From Xylaria sp. FL1777 (lineage: Eukaryota > Ascomycota > Sordariomycetes > Xylariales > Xylariaceae): a DNA stretch of 64,000 nucleotides. The DNA lies in assembly GCA_022578965.1 (NCBI GenBank), contig MU400549.1, positions 124,991-188,990 on the forward strand, read 5' to 3'. The position numbers and the translations under genes were made by a program. The notes beneath the pieces were generated by a model that worked only from the letters and a program-made list of their open reading frames with translations, did no database searches and had not been told where the DNA came from. Of this stretch, positions 32,373 through 46,067 are shown one piece after another. How positions within the stretch are numbered: the first letter of the stretch is position 1; the number at the start of each line of letters is the position of its first letter.

Positions 32373-35300
32373 TTTGAAAAGCTTGGTTTGGAAACCGTTT
32401 GGTGGTAGCGTGTAGCTAATACAGTAGTTGTTCGTTCGAGTCTGGGTGGGAAGATGTTGGGTTTGACAGCGTTTGCGCTATGATAGGTGGTGTGTTGATG
32501 GTTGTCTTGTTTGTGTTTATAGGTTGATATGATGGGAGTTCACGAAAGAAATCTTGAGAAGAGAGGTTATCCTGGCCTTAAATATATATACGAAACAATA
32601 GCTCTGACGTATTACAGTCCGGTATGCCAATCAAGAACATCGGACTCCCAGTTGTCAAACTTCGACGTGTTTATTATGGTCGCCCGTTAACCCGAAAGGG
32701 GCAAGGGAAGGCCAAGCGGCGTATCAGAGGAGACCACGATCAGCACGCTTGGCATGTGCTCGAGAACACAATTAATCGCAAAGGGGGAAGAAAATGCGTG
32801 TCTACCAAGCTTGGATGCGCATAGACATTTCTCCAGAAGACTACAATTTACTAGCGTCTACAACGAGAGCTCCAAGTCGAGGGGCAATTAGGTCATAGAT
32901 CTAGGGATCTGGTCAATGTGACCCTGAAGGAGGAGAGTTCTGTAACTCGTGGTCACGCATACTATGAAAAGTGCCAGTTATGACGGTAAGGTACAGACGG
33001 TAGGTTACGAGAAGGGCTATGGAAAAGGAACTGCTGTGACGCGCTTCGCAACAAGGAGGCGTTCTGTTCATGGATCGACGTCAAGGTGTAGATCGACGTC
33101 ATACACTTTTGAGTGTTGCATCCTACTTCAGCTGTCCAGTCTGTACTTAGTTAGTTTAGTAGTTTAGTCTAGGGCGACACAGCATTAGTTTCCGAGCGTG
33201 TTACATGTGGGGGGAACCTAAATCGCGATCTAGAACATCTGACATGCTTTTTCTTTTTTCGTATCTGGATGGTACGATAGGCAGTACCAGTAGCTTCAGT
33301 CGACTACGTAGTATTGGATACATCCGCTGCAGAGAGCGGTGCAAGTAGTCCGGTACAATTCGGGTAGGTGAGACAAGTAGTAATACTGGTACCTTAGTAG
33401 GTAAATACACGTATCATACGAAGTACCTACACATAGCGAGGGTGATTGTGCAGGCGAGATGTCATCATTGATGTGGCGTTATATCACAGATCGCTCTCTG
33501 AGCGAAAGCAGACAAGGCAAGCCACCTCTACCCTTTCTTCACATCACACGTTTCTACTGCGTACTTACTGTATGTACGCAGGATGTACGAGCTCTGTGAT
33601 GGTGTGGATAATGTGGCTTGAAAGACGTAATACCTGCGGGTAGTGGGTGGAGAAGGTCGAAACCTGATTTACGTAGTACGTGTATGTACTTCTGTATGTA
33701 TTTATTATCGAGAACACCTTATGACGTAAGAGTCAATATACTGTACACTAAAGAAGCGCATCAAGTGTACCTGACAAGGTTAGCCATATCTCTGTTTGAG
33801 TCCCTCTTTCCTTTCTTGGGTCCTACCCTACTGTAGGTAGAGTAGTCTACACCCGATATGACTTGAATAGTGGCGGCAAGGTTTGAGTCACTTGAACCTT
33901 GGTCGACCATCCCTGCCCAGCCTGACGTATGTCCACTTCAGCCAACAGTCGTATTTAACCAATGTAGCCATATCCCATCCCCCAACTTAGTCCCTTTTCC
34001 CTCTTCTCCTTAGTATGCTCGCCGAGGCAGTTGACCGTACACCCCATCTCCCTCCTCTGTGCCCGGAGGTCGGGCAGGCGGTTGGCTCCCATCGTGGCAG
34101 TACGGATAGTTTCCACGACGGGATCAAGAGTTGAGCGATTGAGCGACCACTTCGCCTCGCTTCTCTTCATGACCCAAGACGGCACCCCCAGAGCATCCCG
34201 TTTGGACCGCGGATACCGGTCACCCGGGCCGTGACGCTTTTCGGTTGACGCCGGATCAGTTTGTGGTCCAGCAGTCTCGAACTTGCTCCGACCTTGGGGC
34301 CGCTGTAGCGTTAGTGTCGATGCACTTGTCGACTGATCGATTAGTCTCGAGCCGTGCTTCGAGCCGTAACCGACTACTTAACGGAGCCCAGCCTCCCACG
34401 CTCTGTCCCACGTCAAATTCCGAAACGACGAAGAACGCGCTCGATCGCTTCGGTGGTCTTGAGCACTGTTCCACGTTGCTTCAATCCCGATTACAGCTCA
34501 GCAACACTCGATCGATATAATCTGATCTCGACGGAGCTCCCTTCCTACGGTGGCACCCCTCGTTATTCCGCCGCATTGCGCCGCTTCCTCGTCCCGACGC
34601 CTCCGGATCGAGACGGTAGAGATCTCGCAAAATGAGCGTTCTGTGTGTGCGTTTGCTAGCGTCGATGAATTGACGCGAGCCTCGCGCAGCTGGGCTTGAT
34701 TGCGGCTTTTCGGCCTGTGGACGTTGCTTTGCTCTTCGCTACACGATCCTTTTTCTTCCTTCTACTTCTGTTTATTATCGGTCGATGCTTCTACGCTCTC
34801 GAAGAATGGCTGCGGAAGATGCTAGAGAAAGTCGCATCTGTTTGCGAATTGTGACAATGTCCCGGCTTTGAATTGCCTTATGTCGCCCGCCACGAGGTGA
34901 CGTGTCTTCTCCGCTGTGCGACCCCCGGCCTCGACTTCGATTGATCTCGGTTCTCTTCGGGGATGATCAGTCGTTTCTGTTGGAAGCGCCTGCGAGCCTG
35001 GAAGATAAGGGTTTTTTTCCTCACACTTCTCGAAACCTTAGCTCTGTAGCCGTCGCCAGCCCTCCAAACTTTTTTCTAGCGATGTGTCTTCAGAGCTGGA
35101 TTGGATTGTTCGCAGTCCATTCCTCTCTCGACCCGACAAAAGCAATAACAAAAAGCACGTTTGGGAAAGTACATGTGAGGAGGAGATCAGAATGTTAATA
35201 ATTTCACACGAGCATTACGACGTCATGAAGATCTGGGTCTATTCAAATGGTTCCTGTCTACTTGAAAACTTATCGTTCAGTCTGTATCATATTTTGTGGC

Positions 35301-36465
35301 TCTGCATTCCTTATCTGTTCCTCAGCAAGCGAGGCGCAAGAGAAAGGGAGTTGAGCCCCAGATTTTCTCAATGTCTTCTACGTTGTTTACCTGTCGATTA
35401 CGAAGCATGGGAGCATATATAACATGGAGAACGTGGAGCTGGTTCGGTGGTTTTCCTTCAGCTGGCCGTCCTATTGATATTCTGACAAGCTCGTGGTCAA
35501 CTTTACCAACGGTGTATCTCAATTCACGGAGACACTGGCTTATGGGTAATTTCGATCCAATAGATGGTCACTTCTACAATACAAGTACATTCTCAATGAA
35601 CGAAACTGATTCCAACCTTGCATAGCGATGCTAGCTAGTATAGTGACTGCTCTTACATACTTCTAATTGATAGGTAGGCACAGTAGGTAGGCTCTGGCGA
35701 GATAATAGCAGCTAACTTATCTGGTGACGTATCTGGCTGAACTAGGCAAATTATGGAGCGTAATACTCTTGCTGCTGCTTAATTTGGAAATGTAGGTATT
35801 TGAAACCTGGCACTCTATCAATACTGAATTCGACTGGCTACTAGACTAGAAGAACAACTCCCTTAGAAGTGTTCGTCATCCGTTTTCATAATTAGATGGT
35901 CGACTGGTTTCCACCCCTGATGTACAGGTAAATGGTATAAGTGTACAGATTGCCGCTCAGAGCTTAGAACTAGGAAATGTATATACATCCTTGGGTCAAG
36001 TATATTTAATACTCGCCTTTTGAGTCTAATCAAGCTTAAGAGGGTAAAGGAATGTGTCTAGACTATGTGATGAGCCATATACAAGCTCGTACCAGTAAAA
36101 CGCATCCCGCTTGGGTAGACCACATGGAGGTTTTACGGATTTATAGTTATATACTAACTATTCCCCTCCCTCCGCTCTATCGTCCGCATCTAGATAACCT
36201 ATACATGAGAAAATAAGGCTCAGTGTGAACGAGCTAAATCCAATCAAACGCTTAGATCAAAGGAACGAGGTAATATCAAGGCTCATTGATAGGTGAGTTG
36301 CTAATTGGGCGTAAATAAATCCGTCCTTCCTTATCAAAACCACCATCGTTGTTGACTTGATTGCGAGAAATGCGGTATCACGCAACTAGTTGGTCACTGT
36401 TGGGATATTTAATTGGTAGCCCCGCGTAGAACAGCGTAGAAGGTCCAAAGCGAGAATCCAACTGT
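32373..36465. other. 4.1-kb gene-free region
   Basis: No gene could be supported. The first part is the promoter side of the 75-residue-protein gene. Sequence at 33300-33450 and 33700-33850 carries GTAGGTA-type words. The block 34000-35200 is more GC-rich and pyrimidine-rich than its surroundings and has short open frames on the plus strand, none convincing. It might be a non-coding transcript or a missed intron-rich gene. The rest is AT-rich. Confidence 0.45.
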
Positions 36466-37266
36466 CTAGAATGTGCCCCTGGCACCGGTCTTCTCGTCGA
36501 TATGCCGGTAGCGTTCCATCTCTTTCCTATCCTTCAGAAGGCAAAGGGCTGCAACAACGAGCACTGCATCCACACCAACAACACCAAATACGGCTGTGAA
36601 GATATTGTCAACAAACGTGTTGCTGAACCGCGTTATCGGCGTCGCGCAGCCTGTCATTAACGCCGCGGTAGCTGGGCTGGGACAGACAGAATCTGTGTGG
36701 AAGGCTGGCGAAGTGCTGTTAAAGTAGCCACAGCAATTGAACTAAGAGCTTTATCAGAACTTGACCGTGGGTATCAAAAGTTACGTAGACCTTCACTTAC
36801 GGCTTCTTGCATGAAACCCTGAACATCTCCAGTCTGCGCCGACCACAGGCCGGCGAAGGTCTCCTTGATCCGCAGCGTGAAAATCCACAAGTCGAGCCCG
36901 ATGACCAACGTGAATATAGCATTGATGACAACCAAAAAGATGGCGGCCTTCAGCCAGCTGCGACTATTGGTCGCTAGTGCCGGTAGGGTGGAGGCGAAGG
37001 CAATGAATGTGAAGATGCCATTGCCAATCCCGGCTGTGGAAATTATTAGTTTCATGGAAGATTCTACCTTGATTCATTCTGGAATCTCCTTGCTCACCTG
37101 AGAGGGGGAATTGCTGGTACAGTAGATCGCGGACTGCCTCATTGCCGTCGGTCGGCGGGTCGAAGCATGTGTTCTTGACGATGACGGAGAAACCCACGAT
37201 TATTGCACCGGTTATCGCGAAGAGGATGTCGATGCCTATGAAAGCCGCGAGCACTTTGTTGACCAT
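36466..37266 (-). CDS. PLS1: Pls1-type fungal tetraspanin
   Basis: Three exons on the minus strand: 37266-37098, 37033-36801 and 36741-36466, giving 225 residues. Donors are GTGAGC and GTAAGT, with phases matching. There are four membrane segments (about 5-30, 57-78, 88-110 and 188-210). The large outer loop contains the tetraspanin CCG motif (Cys137-Cys138-Gly139, in FNCCGYFNSTSPAF) plus further Cys residues in VCPSPA and GCATP. The cytosolic tail KDRKEMERYRHIDEKTGARG is the type found in Pls1. The length equals that of Pls1 from Magnaporthe as I remember it. Pls1 is needed for appressorium-mediated plant penetration in several pathogens and for ascospore germination in Podospora, so its presence does not prove pathogenicity. 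The frame is open upstream only from a GTG, so the ATG at 37266 was chosen. Confidence 0.88.
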
Positions 37267-38089
37267 CTTGACTACACCCACGCGGCGAAGAAGACCTCGT
37301 CCTTAAAATCCAGTTTTAGATTACGGCAATCTGTAAGGTCCACCTCTTTTCTGCTTCTTCTCGAATAGTCCTGGGATCGAGATTGCAATTTCCTCCGATA
37401 TGCCCTTCGTCCTCCTGTCGATACGTAACGACTAAACAGAATGCGACGACCGGCGTCCTCTTTAACGAATCGAATGTCCCCGTTAATAATCGGTATCTGA
37501 GAAGAGAAGCGAAAAAAAAATAATATAAAAAGTATTTCAATGGCCAGCCAGCGATAGAAAAAAATGAACGTAAGCGTCGAAAATGTCAATCGACAAAGCG
37601 GCGATGAGAATAATAGTTCTCACCCGAAAAAGAGACAGATTAAGCAGAAGAAAAAGAACGGGGACTGGAATTAGGCGAAAGAGGTAATACTGCGTAGGTA
37701 GAGAACGCAAGAAGGGGTTGAGACGGGAAATGATACGAGAGACGCAAGCGCCGGCCAAGCTCAGAAACACACCCACGCTTCGGTCTGGTATCCTAACCTA
37801 GAATACTACTGCGTATCATACTACCTACGTAGGCAGGACACGCAGTACACTACCTACACTGCTGCTATTTTTGCAAGCCCATCTCAGACAGCGCAGTCAG
37901 ATGAGATGGCCTGATCGCCCCTAGCATTCCATTCGCAGAGCAGAGCATGGCTCGAACAAGCGAATGGACGCACCCACTCTCGCAGCAATTTCTAGTACGA
38001 TGCACCCATGGGCATGGTTTGACCCAAGGGCCATGATGCGCGACTCAAGACAGTTGCGGTTTCAAAAGTGGTGCTCGTCAGGGGGGTGT

Positions 38090-38110
38090 GGGCTGTAGGC
38101 TGTAGGCTGT
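38090..38110. repeat. GGCTGTAG short tandem repeat
   Basis: Nearly three copies of GGCTGTA stand head to tail. Confidence 0.8.
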
Positions 38111-41100
38111 TACTGCTGTGGGCGATTCTGAGGCAAAATTGCGGGTAGATGCGACGATATGATGGGCTGGTCGGCCAGGGGGGGGGTAAAGGGAGGGAGG
38201 GAGGATCCCTACGCTATCTGTTCTGCGGCCCTGTAATCTTCAACCACTCGCACACGTCAGTCAGTTGTTCGAGCAGTGCGCCGCATCGCCGTCTGGGTTG
38301 GTTGGACATCGTCGTCGGCCAATCACATTCTTGAATCGCCTCGCGAACAGGGAAATCATGTGCATACATGTATACGCAGTAGGTATGTCAATGTAATAAA
38401 AGTCAATTTAAAGAAGCACATGCATATGCGTAGATCTACCTACACAGGAGGTAGGTGGCTACTAGCTTTGAATAATGCCCGGTTAATCTATACTATATTT
38501 TGTATGTGTACGTAGTGTAGTATATGTAGTATATATCCGTCAAGGAGAAAACAAAGCGTTTAATCCAAAACTCGAGTAGGTACCTTATGTTTTATGACTA
38601 AGTTACGTTGTTAACAATGGCTAGAACAGCGACTTGAAAGTGTTGAATCCAACCAAAATAAGGCTGGCTCGGTGCGGATTCAATTGAGCTCGGCTATTGT
38701 TTAATGCATGTTTTCGAGATATTCTCATGCGTCTCTATGATGATATTAAATGTCCATACACACAGCTTGAATTAAGGTGGTGATTCACGTGGTTTGGGAC
38801 CTGCGCCAAATATAGTGACCTAAATGTAGGGGGATCATGTCGTTTTCAACCCCGGAGCTTAATGCTGCCCTTGTTGAACTCTGGACGAAGACGTACATAC
38901 GACCGGGCTTCGCTCGATACATTGGCTTGGATTTTTTTTTATATAACTGCAGAGCCTCTTGGGCTCGCTCTCTCTCTCTCCTGTTGTATCATGCATTCAA
39001 TCAAGGATACTGCACAGGGACATTGGATCTGAGCCAGGGACACAAGATTAAAATAGCAGCAAGAGAAGCCCCTGGGGTATCATACTGGGCTACCTCTTAC
39101 GCAGACGCATGTGTATGTAGGTTCAAAACACTCTTCAGGTACCCATTTTAGGGGAGCACTGAAGGTCATGGTGATAGAGCTACGAGTGCTGGTAGAGGAG
39201 GTCCTTGACGAGGTACTAGTAGCAAGCGGAGGTTGTCCCGATCCTATTCTTTCAATCATAATTATAAAAACAGTCATATGAACCATTACACAGTCCACCT
39301 TGCCTGTTTGAATAAGCGTATGCCTCGGAAGCAACCCGCCCGCGAGCCGACGGGTGTTCCCCTGGAGCGGAGTCGCGTCTTTTGTCTTTTGCACAGAAAC
39401 ATATGGCAGATTGCGTGACACGACGCGGAGATTGGAATGGTGATCGGAGCGGGATCGGACATGGGCTAGCCTGCGAAGAATCACATTACGGCAAACCACT
39501 TTCCAAGGTTACGTTCCGAGGCCGTGGGTTTGTCGATGCTGGGTGCCATACGACTATATTTCGCTGCATTGCTAGGGCTGTGATGCGCATGGTTAGTCGC
39601 CTGTCGAAGACCTTCGAGGTATAATCCACCAGCTTTTATCAACCACAGAGCATCCCAACAGCTAGCACGGAGAGCACCAGCCCTAGCGGTGCGGCAAGAT
39701 GTTTCCCGCGAACCTAGTGTAGTTTGCTTCCTGTGATCCCGCGCCGGATACACAATACATGCACAAGGACAGGTACTTCGCACACAATGCGCTGTCGTTA
39801 GTCAGTGCCATGGTTGCAGACCAGTAAATAGTCCATCCATAATTATGTGGAGTGAACTTGTCTAGTGTACACTACGGGTACGAAGTCCAGGCGGTTATCG
39901 TGTGCACCAACGGGTACTGGATGTTGAGAAACGCATAGTTGTACTAACATCAAGGCTGCCCATATATGTACAGTACTCCTGCTAGGGCGGCCGAGGCCAC
40001 ACCGCCAGTTTCGAGAGCGCAATGACCGAAGAGCATGCAGCGTGATTGTCCAGTCGCAGTGGTTGTTCTTTAGAGATGTTCTGGGGGCCCAAAAACTCTG
40101 CCCTGTCTCGAAGATCCTTCGCAAGATTATAGGTACGGCGCAGTGATGGCTCGTAATTTCGTAGGTGAAGCGATGGATGCAGCTGAAATATGCTACCCAA
40201 GGTAGAGTTTGCAAATCATTCTGTAGCCCTCGCTGAATTCTTGGTTGGTTGGACAATCCGCCATGCTGGGCCTAGTGTAGACACAGGCTGTCCGTCAATC
40301 TGCCGCCTGCGCCAAACCAAGGTTGGCAAGTTTCTTTAACCGCTAAATCCTGGGGAAACATTCGGCGCTTTGCCTCCCAGGGATAGGATCAACCACAATC
40401 TCGAATCTCCAATACGTATACGTGTAGGTATTGTATAGGTATTATTGAATGTAGCGTGAGACTGCCTATACATACACTACAGCACTGTACATCCGTTTAC
40501 ATTAGCGCTTAATAGTCGCATTGGCCTAGAACTCCGGCAGCAGGAATAGGGGTCGGCCCTATTCTTTATCTTTATTTCCTACTATTTCGCGAAGGCTGTT
40601 TCACTGCGAAACCCCAAAGTATCTTTCTCTCATGTCTACCCGTTTAGGCCAGTAAACACGAGCTGTGAACATTCCAACGCCTATCTGGGTACGTAGAAAA
40701 TCCTCGATTTCTAGGTACTCTGCACTGTAGACTAGTATATTGTAAGTAGATACACTTGCTCCCGCAGCCAACATCTAAAATCCTTGGAACAGTCATCAAA
40801 ATGCAATGCTAGGGAATGGTAGTCCCCCAATGTCACCTCCACAGTACCTACACTTATGTACCGATAGAGGTGACAACATTCCCTTGTTCCGCATTGACAC
40901 TCCCGAGGTCTCGTTGCATGAGGGGCCCATCCTGTGCTGCCCTTGACGCGTCCAACCTCTTCAATATTAAGGCCCTGGCCTCTGTGTGGTGTACGCAGCA
41001 GGTATTGTACATAAGGTGTGCGAGGTGTAGCAATAGGCCTGGTTCATACACCTCTTATTGCTGCTCTTGGCCAGTAAGGTTTTGCTATCTGCCATACCTA

Positions 41101-42066
41101 CACCTCGCCTAGGTATACCTACGCCAGATGTACAAGGTATGTATACATTTCTCACGACACTGACTCAACCACACACCACAACGATTTTGCAAGCACAATG
41201 TAGTATGCTGCTTTCATGTGAGCACTACATGCCTAGTGAGAGAGATAGAACCACTTGGACCGCACAACGGTCCACAAGGCGCGTTTCGTTTCGCTAGGCC
41301 CTAACCGGTATGAGGCAAAATCAATGTCGCTACTGCAATATCTTGTAGTGTAATCTGTAGTGGCGCCTACGCATAGTGTAGGCACTCAAAGGGAGGGGTC
41401 GGTCGGCGGAATCAAGTATGCATCCATGTTGATTCGAAAAGGCCAGTTCATGTTATGTTCGTTGGTGTAATCGGAGCCACAGACGACTTCGAAAGCAACT
41501 GATTTTATCTCCTCCGCCCTCCTTATCCTTGTATTTTTAAGTATATGTAGGATGTAGGATGGAATAACGGAGACCAACACGGACAATGTAGATTGATAGA
41601 TTGACTTCAACATACTCTCCACTATCACTGCTTGGAGATTCGGGTATTGGTTCGAATAGCTGCTCGGCAAAAACGCCCTTGGAAGTCCCAATCTGGATAC
41701 ACTCCCAAAGAGTCGACCGACTTCAATATGATTGGACGGACAAATATTACCCAAGTGCATCCGCCCCCTGCTGCAACCCCCATGCCTCAGGCCAGGGTGG
41801 GTCGACGAAGGCAGGTTCCAGGACTCTATACTGTGTGGAATAGATTACTGTGACAAGCATGAACTCGACTAGTGTATACTAGCTTGGCACAGTATACGCA
41901 GTATGGTGCTGATAAATCACGCTTTACCAGCTGGCAGCTTTTATCGTAGCTGCTACGGGACATAGCATAGCATGAAGCCTACCTACCTAAGGTATATAAC
42001 ACCTACACCATTCATCAATGAATAGTACGTATATATTGTATCTGCTGGTATCGATAGCCTTCTCTA

Positions 42067-42090
42067 CATAATATATATATATATATATAT
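42067..42090. repeat. AT dinucleotide microsatellite
   Basis: About eleven AT units in an intergenic region. Confidence 0.9.
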
Positions 42091-44700
42091 CTAAGTACAA
42101 ACGTCTACCTACTTGGGTATGTATCGAATTACACCATAGTGTATTTTGTTTCGCTGCTGCTTGTACCAGCGAAAAAAGAAGCCAAGCGTCTATGAAAACA
42201 AGCATCTGTCAGCGCTAGCAAATTCATATCTTGGCTCATTCCAAATCCGTGGTCAGGTGTTCTTACACTAGATACACACTAGGTAAGTACCTACTATAGT
42301 ATCTAGTACAACCCAGAATATCAGTACAGCACCAGAAGTCGACAGCGGCATTTCTTAAGTCCTATCTACTCCGTACGCAGTAACGGTTAGTTGTACACTA
42401 CCTACCTATATGTGTACGTAGTATACATCCTATTGCCTCCGTAGTGCGGAGGAGTATAGAGCCATGAAGCCTCGAGTATTACCCCGGAGTAGATTCCACC
42501 CTCCAGTCATACTCGCAGTACAGCGTTCAGCTTACAACAACTTATAGACCAAAACATTAGAGCCTACAATACCTTAGATATACTTGCCTATCTACCTGGT
42601 GAGCCACTGCCCCGCCCCCGCACTCCATATGTCTCATATTGCAGATGTTGTGCTTGAGGCTTGAGGCTTGATGATGGCATCATGATCGATCACTTTCTAG
42701 AATGAGTGTTTAGTTTAGCCATTTGAACCTGCTGACTACGCTTGCTAACTGTTATAGAGCAGAAAGGCCTCAAGTTTATCTAGATATTTTCAACCGGCCA
42801 CCTTACTACTACTTTGTGACACCAAACTTGGTGATATGAAGCATCCTCAGCCTCATATGAAGTACGAGATAAGTCACCCATTCACCATGATACCAACTCA
42901 TAAGCAGTCTAGGGGCTAAAATAGGCGTCAAATCAGAGTCAAGGTGCAGCTGCAGATTCTCACCTCTTAGCCATGTCGTAATACTAACTTGAGCCTCAAC
43001 TCTGTATATACCAAATCTTAAGCTTTCTCATCACGCTTTGGGGACTCGCAGGTTCTAGACCCTCTATACGTATAACCTTGATTTGAAGATATCATCGTCA
43101 GCTGCTCTGTCATAATCGTCTATTACGCTCAATAATGTCTTAACTACCCAGTTTACTCCGGCGCTCTCAAATTGAATAATGCTGTGACATGGGTGAAAGT
43201 GGCCAATGAATGAACTTTGACTATATTCAAATCGAAAGTTGCTCATTTGCATGCCTGTATAAATAGATATATCGAAAGGAACTCAGAAATATGTTTCTCT
43301 TCAGCCTCACATCTTCAACTCAACTGTCACCTAATTACATAGAGAAATTGGAGCTGACGGCTGGCTGGCGGGAGCGGATCATACAGTGTATACAGTACCT
43401 GTACTTCGGGGGGATTTGTCAGGCCAATTCAAATTCTTAAGTAAGAATGTACAGAGAGTTGAGTCCAAGACAATGTGTCTTGCCTTGATTGGGCACCTAG
43501 CATTTAGACTTGGTACCTTAGTGGCCAGAAATCCAGCTCTCCTGGAGGCGCCTGCCACAACAACACTCCATTGTACACGAGAGAGCTCGATGTCTCACCA
43601 GCTTCACCAAAACAGTTTCAACAAGGCTTTTCCCGCTCCTTCGTGAGAGCAAAACAACCTGACACAACAGGGTGCAGCCTAAGCATGTAATAAATAGAAC
43701 CGTTCAGCCTGCTTGCTCTCTTGACATACTACGTACTCCGTCAACTAGAAATGAACGCCTTTCCCGATGATTCAAATAATTCCCTGTACATACATATGTA
43801 TTTCTCTCGCCTTTTTGCGCAAGGTACATCGACAGTATTGTACCAGTGCACCGTACATAGTAGGTACTTATGTACGTGGGTATATACCTGCCTAGCGTGC
43901 ACACGCGAATTATACTGCGAATACTAGAGGGCCAGATACACACAGTGTTCAGGAATGATTGTGGAAAGAGCTCGTCAATCTTGTTTTGATGGTAGCAAAT
44001 CATCCACCCTCACTGCTGGATTAGAGTAGCATCGCTAGTAATTAGCTTGTGCAGTAGTTGATGCATCTAGTCGACCGGGCCACTGATTGGCTGCACTTGA
44101 TGGCGTGTGGTGTTCTTGCTGTGCGTAAGGACTGGGACGTCACCCATACTGAGTAGTTCCTATCCACAGTTCAGTGTGTTTCGTTCCTACTAGGCAGGGA
44201 GTATTCTGTAGTGCAGGTAGGTGCAGTGTAGCGCAGATACCTAGAAGGTACCTACGTACATTGATGTTGAGGTAGATCCCCGGGTGGTCTGTTCCTTTGT
44301 ATATGCTAGGTACATGTCGCGCAGAGTTGTATGTGTAAGACACTACGGCTATGGCCATACTACCTACCGGTACTTCAAGTTGTCCATCTCGTGCATTTAA
44401 CTCCGTCCGGTGCTTCAGTTCTCTACCTACAGCCTTGCACTCATTCCCCCCTCCAAGTTTCCTCATGCTACCACTTCCAAACTCTTGCAGACTCACCGTA
44501 CTATACTTATGCGTAAGGCTTGCAGCATACTGCTGTAGTGTACACTACACTAGCGTAGCGCAGCGTGCCCATGACACAGTGCGACAGACGGTGGCTAGGT
44601 CGACCTCCATTTCCATGCATCCACCCATGCATCCACACCTCCGGCACTGGCATCCACTGTTCCCCCGCCCGTAGCTTCCTAGCGGTCTCTACAGCTGTCT

Positions 44701-46067
44701 GGCAAGTTTAATGTGCGTCACAGAAAAAAAGCCCAAAAAGCCCGTGTGCTACCTTAATTACCACCTCGCTATCCTCTTTTCAACCATCCCGCATTCACCT
44801 TTCCTGATCAATCACCCAAACCCAAAACCGATAAGAAAAGGGAAAGGCTCGACATCTGACACCCGAGCAGACTTTGGGCTTTTCCTCTACTGGGGCAAGT
44901 GTCGTTCAATCAAGCTGCAATCCAGGTCCCCTACGTGCGACGTTGAGGATTGCATCGTCGAGGCCTTCTCTCATTCACTGATCGTTGCCGACCCCGCCCA
45001 AGCAGTTCGGACGGCCGTGCCAGGTACGCGCCCACCAAGGCCACGACGACGGGAACGGTGAGCAAGCTCGAATTGCACCGGTTCGACTGCATCGCGTTGT
45101 GTTGTGTTGTGTCGCATCGCATCGCCGCCGTGGATTGTGTAGTTCGCTCACTCGCCCGCTCGCTTGTCCGTTCGTTTGTTCTTTTCCCACCTATCGCCCT
45201 TTAGGACAAGGTCAGCCCGCCCAACACCCCCTAAGCCCCGGCAGCTCCAGAGCTCCTCCAACCCATCCTGCCCTACCTACCGGACTGGGAACCTACCGTA
45301 CAAGGCAAACACCTCCTCCCTTGGACCTATTATCTTCGCCTGCCCATCCGGCACAACAGGTAAGCTCTTGTGCTATTATTCTCCATTGCTACCATTGTCT
45401 CTCTCATAATTGCCCGTTGTATTATCACATACATGTAGTAAACTTCGTTTATTATTCGAGCCTAGTCTAGTCTTGTCCTGTCCTGTCCCGTCCTCCCCTT
45501 CACCTCCCCTTCGCGCCCCATTCATTCGATCTGGTTTGCTCGACGAGCAAGGGTCATCCACGCACGCCGTACAGTCCAGTCCAGTACTTGCTCACTACCT
45601 GACCTACCCCCGTCTTTTCTTTATCCACCACCTACTCCACTACAGCTCGATAATAAAATCAGTACTGGCCTGTGGTGTCTGACGAGACGGGCCACACAGC
45701 GCACCATCCTGCAATACCTCTGGCCAGAGCCACCTGGTCCCCCCCAAGTCTCGACGCAGTAAAGCTTGCTTTGCCTTGCCTTGCCTTGGTAATCAATCAC
45801 ACCCAAACAAAGCAATAGTGCCACCAGCCCAAGTGTCTGGGAAATTCTTCGGCACTCGCTTCCAGTTTTGTCGCCTAGCACTCACACCAGACTCGATACA
45901 GCAGGCGCCCCCAAACCCGGTTTCTGCGACAAGATTCCAGCCTACGACAACAGAGCCTCTCCGCTCAACGCCACATCCAGTATAGGCCATCGGCACCACG
46001 ACCAAAACAGTATCTCCACCATTTGTTGCCTGTTTCGTTCGTGATACCATCTAGCACCCATCCCGCA
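44701..46067 (+). promoter_or_regulatory. Long pyrimidine-rich Mcm1 promoter and leader
   Basis: From about 44760 to the Mcm1 start the plus strand is dominated by C and T, with CCTTG repeats (45770-45788) and CCTGTCC repeats (45475-45495). Several upstream ATGs are present. A long leader with possible UTR introns (for example GTAAGC near 45360) is likely. The transcription start cannot be placed. Confidence 0.5.

Larger units (their letters stand above)
37267..44700. other. 7.4-kb gene-free region
   Basis: The Pls1 promoter lies at the left end. No further gene was recognised on either strand. The region holds an 8-base GGCTGTAG-like tandem tract (38090-38110), a GGG-rich run near 38180, an AT microsatellite (42067-42090) and many TACCTAC/GTAGGTA words (38430-38460, 40420-40445, 42280-42420, 43860-43880, 44210-44270). 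Open frames up to about 139 codons (for example 39080-39499 minus) lack coding character. Confidence 0.45.

Noticed and set aside
38881..38935. Possible 5S rRNA start (ACATACGACC)
   Set aside because: After the first ten bases the sequence does not follow the conserved fungal 5S pattern.
39080..39499. Open frame of 139 codons on the minus strand
   Set aside because: No recognisable domain; the Ser/Thr run comes from simple repeats, and the frame starts without a usual leader.
45062..45095. Possible tRNA B box (CGGTTCGACTGC)
   Set aside because: No matching A box or cloverleaf stems could be drawn around it.
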